From positions 26,755-90,754 of the forward strand of contig FJOG01000081.1 of NCBI GenBank assembly GCA_900073065.1: a DNA stretch of 64,000 bases. The letters are read 5' to 3'. The number at the start of each line of letters is the position of its first letter. Positions within the stretch are counted from its first letter, which is position 1. Source of the DNA: Phialocephala subalpina (Eukaryota > Ascomycota > Leotiomycetes > Helotiales > Mollisiaceae). A model generated the notes under the pieces. The model saw nothing but the letters and a program-made list of their open reading frames with translations, was not told the origin of the DNA and did no database searches. Positions 19,056-28,865 of this stretch are shown here, piece after piece. Made by a program: the position numbers and the translations under genes.

Positions 19056-22000
19056 AGTTTCGTTTAAATTCCTACGTGTTTTCCGAATGTAAGTATCCTT
19101 ATTATTTGATCAAATATTTGATTTGGTTTTTAACGCGTTAATAGTCTAAAATGTTTTTTATATCGTATTCGGCGTTTAAATTAATTAGTTCGATTTTAAC
19201 CTTTAAAGCTCGCGGTGCTCCTAATAGTGCTAATTCGAGGAGGGATATATAAAATACCGAGTATATATTCATATTGCTAAGTAGAGCAAATTTATAATTA
19301 ATCGGACTTTTAACTTTTTTGATTTTATATAGTCCAATTTTCTTATGATCTAATTTATTATTTAATCGCTTCGTCTTAATATTTCGACGAATCAAATAAA
19401 CTTTGTCCCCTTCTTTAAACGTAAGTTCTATACTACGATACTTATTATAGTACAATACTAACTTAGCAACTACAAACTGTATGTCTTCTGCAAGTCCTTC
19501 GCGCAAAGATTTCAATTTGTCGACTTGAATTTTAGCATTTTATGCTTCCGACTCCACTGAGTGCGGTATTTGGTAGGCCTTAGGTTCATACCCATAGTTA
19601 GCGTAGAAAGGCGAGACTTTCGTGCCTTCCGTTGCTGCGCTATTGTACGCGAATTGTGCCAATAGTAAAAGTTTCGCCTAATTATTTTACTAATAATTAA
19701 CGTAGTAACGGAAGTATATTTCCATAATTTAATTTAATTGTTCCGTTTGTCCGTTTGTCCGTTTGTCTAAAAGTGGAAAGCTATTGAAAACTTCTATTTA
19801 ATTCTTAGTAATGCGATTAAAGTAATCCAAAATTTCGAGGTAAAAAGCTTATTTTTATCCGAGATAATCTCGTTTAATACTCTATAATTAGCTATTACAA
19901 TTCGTAAAAATGTGTAGATTAAATCTTTTGCCGTGTATATCTCAAAGTATAAGATCATGTATATATACTTTATTAGTCTATTCGTAATTATAAAAATAGT
20001 ATCGTATTCGATATTCGATATTAATTCTCTTAAAAGTAGTAATTTTACTACGAAGTCTTAAGTAATAGACTTTTAAGCGCTTAAAAGTGTATTTGGCGAT
20101 CGTATATTACTATAAGGAGTATACTTCGCGGCTTTATTTCGAATGCACGTATCGCATTTACTAATAACCTCGGTAGCCTTCCCTTTAAGTCTCGGAATAT
20201 AGAAGTCTTTAGAGATCCGCTCCACGGTTTTCGTAATCCCTTAGTATCCATAAGCTGGGAGTCTATACTATGTTTTAATGAACTTTGATTAGAGATTCCT
20301 AAGAATATAGAGCTTCCCTTGGAATCGTAGTATCTTAGACTCATTCGTGAACGGTCCTATTAATTATTATAAAGCTATTTTTACGATAAAGTCTTTATTG
20401 TAATTCTCTTTGAAGTTATCGACGAGCGTTATATCGACTAACCTCGAAATAATAGTAACTATTACTCCATTAAATACTAAGCCGCTTTCAATTTCTTTGA
20501 GTATTACGTGTAAAAGTAGTTTAACGTCGTCTTAGTATTCTAATTTCCGATTAAAAGCGTTTACTTTACCGTTCTCTGATCTTTTTACATATAAAATCTT
20601 AAAGTTGTACGTGGCCAACGTTTTAGTTTATCGCACTTGTCTTCGGTTAAATTCTTTCGTTATAGTGAAAAATACTAAGTTTTTATAGTCGGTATACACT
20701 TGTACCTAATACTTCGATCCTTCCAAATAAACCCTCTATATTCGAAATACTTCTATAATCGCAAGTAGCTTTTTATCGTAAATCTCGTAGTTTAATTCTA
20801 CTAGTGACATTTTGCGAGAGTAGTATACGATTAACTACTATTTGCTTTGCTCGCTAGGCTAATTGAGTATTGCGTTAATTACAAAATCTAATGCATTTAT
20901 TTCGACGGTAATGCGTTTATCTGGGTCGAACGTGAGAAGGAACGGTACTTCCGTGAAGCGCTATTTAAATTAGTTGAAGGCACGTTAGGCTTTATTCGTC
21001 TATTTAAACGTTTAATCCTTCTTCGTTAATTCCGTTAAAAGGGCTATTACCGCAAAGTACTTTTGCACGAAACGACGATAGAAGTTCGCAAATCCTAAAA
21101 AAGACTGCACGTCTTTAATTGTCTTAAATGCCTACTAACTAAGCACTATCGATACCTTCGCAAGGTCCATCGATAAGCCTCCGACTGAGACTACATAGCC
21201 TAAGAAATCCGTTTTTTCCACATAGAATTCGCACTTCTTAAGTTTGCAAATTAAATTCGCATCCCTTAAAGCAATTAATACTATTTTAATATCGTTAATA
21301 TATCTAGCGAAAGTCTTAGAGTATACTAAGATATCGTTTAAATAACAAATAACCGTAATGTCTAAGAATGGCCGTAAGACGGTATTTATTATACGTATAC
21401 ATATAGTCGGTACGTTAATTAATTCGAAGGGCATAACTAAGTATTTATAGTGTCCGTACCTCGTTTTGAACGCTGTCTTCCATTCTTTTCCTTCCTTTAT
21501 TCGGACCAAATTATAAGCTCTACGCAAGTCCAATTTACTGAAGATCTTAACTCCCTAAAGTCTATCGCGTAGCTCATCCGCTAGCGGTAGTAAATATCGA
21601 TCTTTGACAGTAATCTCATTGATTTTCCGGTAATTAATACACAATCGTTTCGATCCATCTTTCTTTAATACGAATAGTACCGAGCTTCTTACCGGTAAAG
21701 TTAATAATCGTATGAATCCCTTTACTAAGTTCTCGTCGATATATTTTTTAAGCGTCCTCAAGTCGTCTACCGACATCTAGTAAATGGGTGAATACGGTAA
21801 TTCCTTTCCGTCTTATAAGGGTATTTCGTGGTCTTACTGCCTATACTTAAAGAGTGCCTCGATCCTTTTCTCGTTTTTAAAGAGGTTCAAAAACTCGTGG
21901 TATTTTATTAGTATTTACTTCAATAGTAAATCCTAAGTATAGTATTTTAGTTCTCTCGAGGAAGTAGCGCAAACTTCTCTTTGATTATTCGTTCTTATTT

Positions 22001-22340
22001 CGATGAACGAAATCCTATAAGTTTGGCATTTGTTAAACGTAAGCGTCTTTTTAACTCAATCGATAGTTAAATTGTATTATTTAATCCACGGCATCTCGAG
22101 TATAAATAAGTAACCGATATTAGCTACGTCGAAGCTTATTCGCTCGATGTGTCCTCGCCGCATAATCATAATCTGTAGTACTATTTCCACGTCGACTTAT
22201 CCGGAGCCTAAAAGGCTTCCGTCGACCGTGATAATAGGGTATAGTCGTGACTTGACTATCATAGCCCATCTATTATCTAATACTAACTGTTTTGACACGT
22301 AATTGCTTATTACTCTCGAATCGATCATTGCTTTGATCTT
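19050..22340 (-). pseudogene. Gypsy pol polyprotein remnants
   Basis: On the minus strand: a protease-like A-M-I-D-S-R near 22320 (the usual G of D-S-G changed); reverse transcriptase open at 21533-21135 with D-L-R-R-A-Y-N-L-V-R-I and Y-L-N-D in place of Y-x-D-D; an integrase zinc-binding K-C-D-T-C-I-R-N-K near 20150; core remnants S-D-K-N-K-L-F-T-S-K-F-W near 19870; and an integrase C-terminus at 19515-19138 (F-K-E-G-D-K-V-Y-L-I-R-R-N), followed by chromodomain-like S-E-N-T with Trp codons turned into stops. The catalytic Asp-to-Asn change and dozens of stops are G-to-A/C-to-T. Confidence 0.85.
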
Positions 22341-22901
22341 GTGCACACCTATTTATACCACGTAGAATAATTGTCCGACTCCTTTGCCAATGACACACAC
22401 TTCCCTATGCCACTGTCTACTGAGTACATCTTCTTACCGGCGGCCTAATCCGTCAGCGTAAATGAGCCGAAACACACGCCCTATACCGAGTAGTGGCTAT
22501 ATTGCTCGTTCGAAGGTTTCTTCGTGATATATAGAGTCATCTTCCGTGTCTTGCCACATTTTTCGACTCGCGCTTTCCGCGAACACCTCGTAGTATCGTC
22601 CTACTACGGGCTCGTGATTAAGTATAGAGAGAGCGTCGTCCGGCATAAGTAGTTGTTACATGTAGCAGCCAGTGCCGTTACGCTATCTCCATTCAATTCT
22701 TCGATGATCTTAGTACACGACTTCGTATGTTTGACCGTACTCTGGTCCCCCCGTGTCCGGTTGAGGCTCAACGTATCGAGCTCCTCCGTCTAAGTTCTGC
22801 CACTCCCGGGTGCAGGCTACCAGACTGTCTTCTCTTTGACAGACGTGCCATTCTTGTCCAACCCGTGGGTGGTGTTCGGGCCAAAAGCTTGGTGCTCAAA
22901 G

Positions 22902-23249
22902 TGTAACGGTCGGCTCGTCTAGCTAACTGTAGGGTTGGTTGTATGTGATAAGGACTAAGTAATTCCAGTGAAGAGTAACGTTTAAACCTAATTACTAAGT
23001 ATAATGTTAAAATACTGTATTTGAGTTGAGCACGAAGCTCTTATCTAAGGAAACTTATTTACTTATATAGAACCTTCCTATTTACTGGAGTCCCCAAAGG
23101 GTGGAGTCCCCAATCCTCTTGGACTCTATCCGCCCTAGACTCCATCACGTGACCACTAAGCCCCGTGTCCCTATGATCCTAGGGTCTACTGTAGACGAGC
23201 TTACTCGCTTACTGAGCCTATGGTCCACTAGATCATATGAGTCGTAACA
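22902..23249 (-). repeat. Gypsy 5' LTR (right copy)
   Basis: 348 bp, the same ends as the left copy; GTAAT follows at 23250-23254. Confidence 0.92.
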
Positions 23250-23870
23250 GTAATATAAAATTAATTTTAATATTTGCGAATTATATAGAAAATTACTCAA
23301 AGAATTAAAAATATAAAATATTAAATTTCCTAATATATTTAAAATAAATTATATATAATATTAAACCCAATTTAAAATAATAATACTAGTAATTAACTTT
23401 ATTATAATATTTCTTTTTTAATATATCATATTAAAATTATTAAATAAAATAATTTTCGAGAATAAATAAATATTTTAATATATTGAAAAAATTCTTTTTA
23501 TAAATATTTCTTAGTATTATATAATTAAAATAAATAATTCGATAAAGTTTTTATAAAATTTGAAATTAAAAATATTTATTTAATTAAATTTATATTAAAA
23601 ATATATATTTAATTATAAATAAAAAAGTTTTAATATTCCTTAGTAATTATTCTTTTCGATATTATATACCGCGATACTATTTAATAAACTAATCAAAGAA
23701 TTATATATAATACTCTTATCAAAATTTAGGAAATTCGATTATTCCCTTTTTAACCTTATTTTTTACGTGATCCCTTCCCTTGGAAAAAAGTTCACATGAA
23801 TCCTTATAATACATTTCTTTCTAATATATTTTATATTTACTGCGCAATTTCTTATTAGGTTATTGATGAG
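23250..23870. other. AT-rich RIP-degraded island
   Basis: Extremely AT-rich, without coding potential. Its right end (about 23640-23803) is an inverted, heavily mutated relative of 63585-63740, so this is old repeat DNA into which the Gypsy element jumped. Confidence 0.65.
23640..23803 (-). repeat. Mutated copy of the repeat end seen at 63585
   Basis: The reverse complement starts ATGTGAACTTTTTT and shares blocks TCACGT, GGTTAAA, GGGAAT and TTTGATT in the same order and spacing as 63585-63740. The differences are mostly C-to-T/G-to-A here. Confidence 0.6.
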
Positions 23871-26047
23871 TTAAATTAGTATTACCAGGTAACGAGACCA
23901 GAATTGAGTAGCCTGTTCTTCTACACCTATCATTTTAGATTGATCCTCTATCCTAGGTATAGCCAACCTCTGTTCGAGAAGTTCGTCTCCGATACATCGA
24001 ACCCATTCTCCCTCTGCTTCATGGGAAGCTGGGAGCTCCCGAAAAGGTGGCTCCCATGGGAAAGCATGAACTAGAAACTTTGCTACTCTTCGGAAGCGCT
24101 GGTGATCTTCTGTGGGCGTAATCACTATCCCCGAGAGCGTCCCATGCAAAATCTCCGAGTCATCGGTCTGCCCAGGATCATAAAATATGTCGAGAGACAG
24201 CTTAAAATTGATTGGCATTAAGTGCAATGCAATAGAAAGTGGGTTCGTGCTCATATCGTATGTGTCCCATAGGATCCTCAGATTTAGACCCTGGCCAATC
24301 ACTTCTTCGGCGTAAGATCCTGTTGGCAGTCTCCACACATGACAGTCGACTTGAATATAGCCATTAGTAACTTGAATATATTCGTCGTTCAATGAGGATA
24401 CAACCATTGCTTTGTGAATCTTGACCAACAAGGTTCGTTCCGTTTCACAGGAGATGAATACCTCGGAATCAACCGATGCCCAGGACCACGATGGAGCTCT
24501 GTAGCCGGGCGGTCTTATCGCGCCGGAATCTAGTCGGACGTACCATAGAAGTTGTTCTGCTAGATGACATGACCACAGTCCAGCAAGGTAGGTGCATTTC
24601 TCTCGTAGTCCCGAATCGAGAATCCTTTTCGTCTCCTTTGCGACCGCTGATATTGCCACAAGCCTGTCCTTAGGGTACGTCAATCGTGCGCGTGTATAAG
24701 TTGTGACAATGCTACACCATGTTCTTAAAGCCTCGCGGACATCTGTATCTTTTGGCCACCAAAAAACCGAATTGCAGCTATTGCTTTTATTCTTCAGCTC
24801 CATATTTTCCGAAGCGATTGAACGGCGACATTCCCAGTAGACCATGTGCTTTCCAAAGTGCAAATTGCGGGGAGCTAAGAGTCGCTCTTGTAGCACCCAA
24901 GCACGTTGATGAAGGGGAGCTGAGTCAATCGTTTCGTGGTAGTGTTTCTCCCTAAGCTGGAGCTTTGTAAACCACATCGTATTGGGTGCACCTCTCCAGT
25001 CAGCCTTCACAATCAATGGCCGCAACAATTTGGGATCTCTTGCTGAGAACAGTCCACCATGGCTATCGATTGACTCCAGGGCTGCAACATTGCAGTAACT
25101 GTTCTTGTAGACGTTACTCATTTGAGTACATTCGCGTTGCCAGTCATCGGTAGAATCCTGGACGATGCACAACGAGTCAATCCACAAATATTCGATCCCC
25201 AAATGCCTTGTGACCATAATAGCATCCAGGTACGTTTGTGGGAGTGTATTGAAAGGAATCTGCTTCATAAACTGCTCTAGAACATCGATGGTAAGCTTCA
25301 AAGTTGGACCTTGTCCCCAACAATGACTCAGGGTCATGTATCGCCGAATTTCTAATGGCTGCACAACAAGGCGAACATTGTGGTCTGCTTTTCCTACGTA
25401 GATAAGACGACTAGGCATCCACGACTCGCGTTGAGGCATCCATGACTCGCTACGTTCTGAGCGACATTCATAATGGGCCATCTGGCAGGCTACAACCCAA
25501 TGAGTAATATGAGCCAAGGCCGCTGGAGAAGATGTGGTTTCGCAAGGGCCCAGAGGCTTCACAGGTGTCAGATTAAGGTGCCTTCCGGGATCTAGATGAG
25601 ATGTGAGTACTTCGAGGACTTATTAAGGTTATTATAGTTTCATCTTAACTTACGATACAGCCGAAAGTCGACGCCGAATTCGAGATCTGTTTCGTCCAGT
25701 GGCGGAGCAGTGGTGCTGTGGATTTTGATTGACATCCCATTAGAGCGTTGACTAGTCTCCAATTTACAAAATAATTGTGAACGCTGTAGCGTGCGTTGTC
25801 TTGTCTTGTCTAGATTTAAATCGATCTCATTGTCTCTAGCAATCCAGTTCTCTCGATCGTGTGGAGGAATTTCATGCCAGATGAGAGCGCATAACAGGCA
25901 GTCGCGAAGCCCGCAATCTTGAAGCTCTCTCAATGAGCTGTGATGCGGGCGGTTCTCTGCTAGTGTTAGGGACCACTCTTCCTCGTCGTTCCAGTCCACA
26001 TCTCCTCGAAATAGCGCTTGACAAGGTAAGCAGAGAGCCTCATTCAT
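23871..26047 (-). CDS. HET-domain protein (2 exons, ~704 aa)
   Basis: Exons run 26047-25654 and 25591-23871. Removing the 62-bp GTAAGT...CTAG intron gives one 704-residue frame. The start M-N-E-A-L-C-L-P-C at 26047 opens a Cys-rich N-terminus (C-x2-C and C-G-L-R-D-C-L-L-C) common in front of HET domains. The HET domain follows: Y-M-T-L-S-H-C-W-G, then I-E-Y-L-W-I-D-S-L-C-I-V-Q-D and A-W-V-L-Q-E-R. The C-terminal half has the usual A-P-S-W-S-W-A-S motif. HET proteins mediate heterokaryon incompatibility and can trigger cell death when activated; the partner is unknown. Both flanks are AT-rich, but the coding sequence looks intact. Confidence 0.85.
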
Positions 26048-26650
26048 CCTTCGGATCTGTATTTTCAATGTTATCCTGCGTTGCAAAATGCGCTGGTGTT
26101 GGAGCAAAGATGCGTTGGCGTGGACTATAGAGTTTACTCGATAACTTCTTCAAAGGTGATTTTACGTACTGGAAATGCTGGGTGGGTTGTCCGCCACTAG
26201 TCATACTAAGATGTGTCTCGCTTAGCCTCCACCAAAGCGAGCCGAGGTTTTGCCAATGGGCAGCTTGCATCGACCCAATTTACATCAACCAAGCATATTA
26301 ATTGCTAGGACCAATGATGAATAGCATCTCGAAAAACGCTGAACTCGTTATACCCCTATTGAACGTAAAACAGGATATAATTATAATATTATTAATATCT
26401 CGAAGTATTTAATATAAGGATTAATATTCTTTTAATTTTAAATTGAAATGATAAAGCTTTATATAAGAGTTTACTTATAAAGTAAAATCGATTTTCAAAG
26501 AAAGAATAATTAAAGCAAAATTAGTTTCGAGATTTATTATAAGATATACCTTTTATTGCCTAGCGCAATGCTAGTTAGATATGGCTTTTAACCCCCACCC
26601 GCTGAAAATCACGTGGTTGAAATGTGGGGGTTCGGGCAGGTGGAAAATCA

Positions 26651-27970
26651 AAGTTCATTTCGAGTTTCGAGTTTAAAAAATTAAAAATTAAGAATTAAAT
26701 TTTTTTTTAAAATAATTCTTTTAATTTATTTTCTTTAGAATTAAATTTTATATTATATATATTAGTTTAATTCTTTATAATGAATTTTATTTATAATTCA
26801 TAAAATATAAAAATAAAAAGTTTAATATTTAATTTTTATTAAAGTAATTAATTTAAATAAAATTAAAAAACTTAAAATATTTNNNNNNNNNNNNNNNNNN
26901 NNNNNNNNNNNNNNNNNNNNNNNNNNNNNNNNNNNNNNNNNNNNNNNNNNNNNNNNNNNNNNNNNNNNNNNNNNNNNNNNNNNNNNNNNNNNNNNNNNNN
27001 NNNNNNNNNNNNNNNNNNNNNNNNNNNNNNNNNNNNNNNNNNNNNNNNNNNNNNNNNNNNNNNNNNNNNNNNNNNNNNNNNNNNNNNNNNNNNNNNNNNN
27101 NNNNNNNNNNNNNNNNNNNNNNNNNNNNNNNNNNNNNNNNNNNNNNNNNNNNNNNNNNNNNNNNNNNNNNNNNNNNNNNNNNNNNNNNNNNNNNNNNNNN
27201 NNNNNNNNNNNNNNNNNNNNNNNNNNNNNNNNNNNNNNNNNNNNNNNNNNNNNNNNNNNNNNNNNNNNNNNNNNNNNNNNNNNNNNNNNNNNNNNNNNNN
27301 NNNNNNNNNNNNNNNNNNNNNNNNNNNNNNNNNNNNNNNNNNNNNNNNNNNNNNNNNNNNNNNNNNNNNNNNNNNNNNNNNNNNNNNNNNNNNNNNNNNN
27401 NNNNNNNNNNNNNNNNNNNNNNNAATTAATAGAATATTTACGTAATTAAACTTAAATTAATTTGTTTTTTAATTTCTTTAATATTTGTAATTAAAATTAG
27501 AATTAATATATCGATTGATTTTCTCAAAAATTAATTCTATCGAATAATAAAAAGTTTTATATATTAATTATAATTTCTAATATTAATATCAAAGAAATCA
27601 AAAGATAAATTAATTCGAGTTTAATTACGTAAATTTTCTTCTTGATTTTAACTTTTCATATATAAACTTATCGTAAAATTCTATAAAAGAATAAATACGA
27701 TATAAGCTTGTAAAATAAAATTCAAAATGCGACCGATTTTAATAAGGTATATTAGAGCGGTAAAATATTTCTCTAACTTACCGCCTAGTAAAATCTACAA
27801 TCGATTCTTAAGGCAAAGGCAAATTCTATCGAATAATAACTCTTTTCGGTTTATTACCCGGTAAATTCTACCAAATTATTTTCTTTGTATTAATTAATAT
27901 TATTATAACTTTAGCCTTTTATAGAAAATATAATTTAAGAGTTTATAATTTAAAAAATATATTATTAAAT
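26651..27970 (+). repeat. AT-rich dispersed repeat, copy A
   Basis: Collinear with 61777-62560: both begin with TTCATTTCGAGTTTCGA, then share a run ending ATATTATATATATTAG, a TTAATTTGTTTTTTAATT block and a GTTTATAATTTAAAA block in the same order. Both are almost pure A/T, as expected of RIP-saturated repeats. Confidence 0.6.
26883..27423. other. Assembly gap (541 N)
   Basis: Run of N inside repeat copy A. Comparison with copy B suggests the missing sequence may be shorter than the N run. Confidence 0.98.
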
Positions 27971-28865
27971 AAAGGAAAAATAACCTTATTAAAATAATCG
28001 CTTTTAATAGGATTTATAAAATAAAATACTTAGTAAAAATATAAAGAAAATAAGGAATACTTGCGAAATATAAATTATATTAAATTTTATTTAATCGAAG
28101 AATAAAATAAAAATATTTTAAAAGAAATTATATTAAAAATAATAATTAAAAAAAATATTAATATATAAATAAATATAATATAAATTTATAAAATTAAAAT
28201 ATTTTTATTTTTATTTTTATATTTTATATATTTATAATAAAGTAAATAATTAGCCGGTAAGCCCATATATAGAAATAGTAATTGCTGCATTAGGCAAGGC
28301 ACGCGCATAAGCACGGGCATGGGCCCGCATTTGCAGAGATTTAAAGCTTGCGCTATATACGCATTCTACTTAGAATTCCACCCGCTCCTTACTAGACTCT
28401 CCTGATCGGACATGCCGCAGCTAAGAAGACCGCGACGGCGAGGTGCCGGGCAGCTTTCACCGATTAAAATCCAACTACGATCGCTCCTATAGCTTTGATA
28501 CTACTACTTTGAAGTAAGTAGCTGTGACCAAACCCTCTCGTAATTCTATTAATCTATCAAAACTGCAGACTGGTCCTAACATGAAGTCATTCCCTTATGT
28601 GTCCTGGATGATTTTGAGGGAGAATGCATCACGTGCACAAGACAAAGTTTGCCGTTCTGCTCGAGACGGTTCAAAAATGAAATATTATAAGTACACGACG
28701 ATACAAACTCATTGCCCCGCCTGCTCTAGACAGTTCGACCGAATAGCTCCCTATTTTTACCTCTCACGCTTTTTGAAATTATCCTTACAATCTGCTGCCA
28801 AACCCATTTGCACGAAGTACCTCTCCCATGATAGTATCACGAGTAAGAGCCATACACAGCTAGAT

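Larger units (their letters stand above)
18188..23249 (-). mobile_element. Ty3/Gypsy chromovirus-type LTR retrotransposon, 5062 bp, dead
   Basis: Two 348-bp LTRs (TG...CA) flank the element, with a 5-bp target duplication GTAAT at 18183-18187 and 23250-23254. Coding orientation is minus, so the 5' LTR is the right-hand one. Going down the minus strand I see a protease-like segment, reverse transcriptase, an integrase zinc-binding C-x2-C stretch, an integrase core, an integrase C-terminus and a chromodomain. All are interrupted by stops and missense changes typical of RIP. Less than 0.6 kb separates the 5' LTR from protease, so most of gag is missing. Confidence 0.92.
26048..28865. other. AT-rich island with repeat remnant and assembly gap
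   Basis: Between the HET gene and the ankyrin gene. Apart from about 26048-26340 and 28240-28865, which have more normal composition, it is AT-rich with no gene I can support. It includes a hairpin-capable AACCCCCAC...GTGGGGGTT pair at 26589-26630 and repeat copy A. Confidence 0.55.

Noticed and set aside
22860..22901. tRNA primer-binding site next to the Gypsy 5' LTR.
   Set aside because: The bases following the LTR do not begin with the expected TGG and I could not match a tRNA 3' end.
26589..26630. AACCCCCAC...GTGGGGGTT hairpin as a possible regulatory RNA or terminator.
   Set aside because: It sits at the edge of repeat DNA, resembles the repeat end at 63.6 kb (TCACGTG plus an AACCCC block), and no gene adjoins it.
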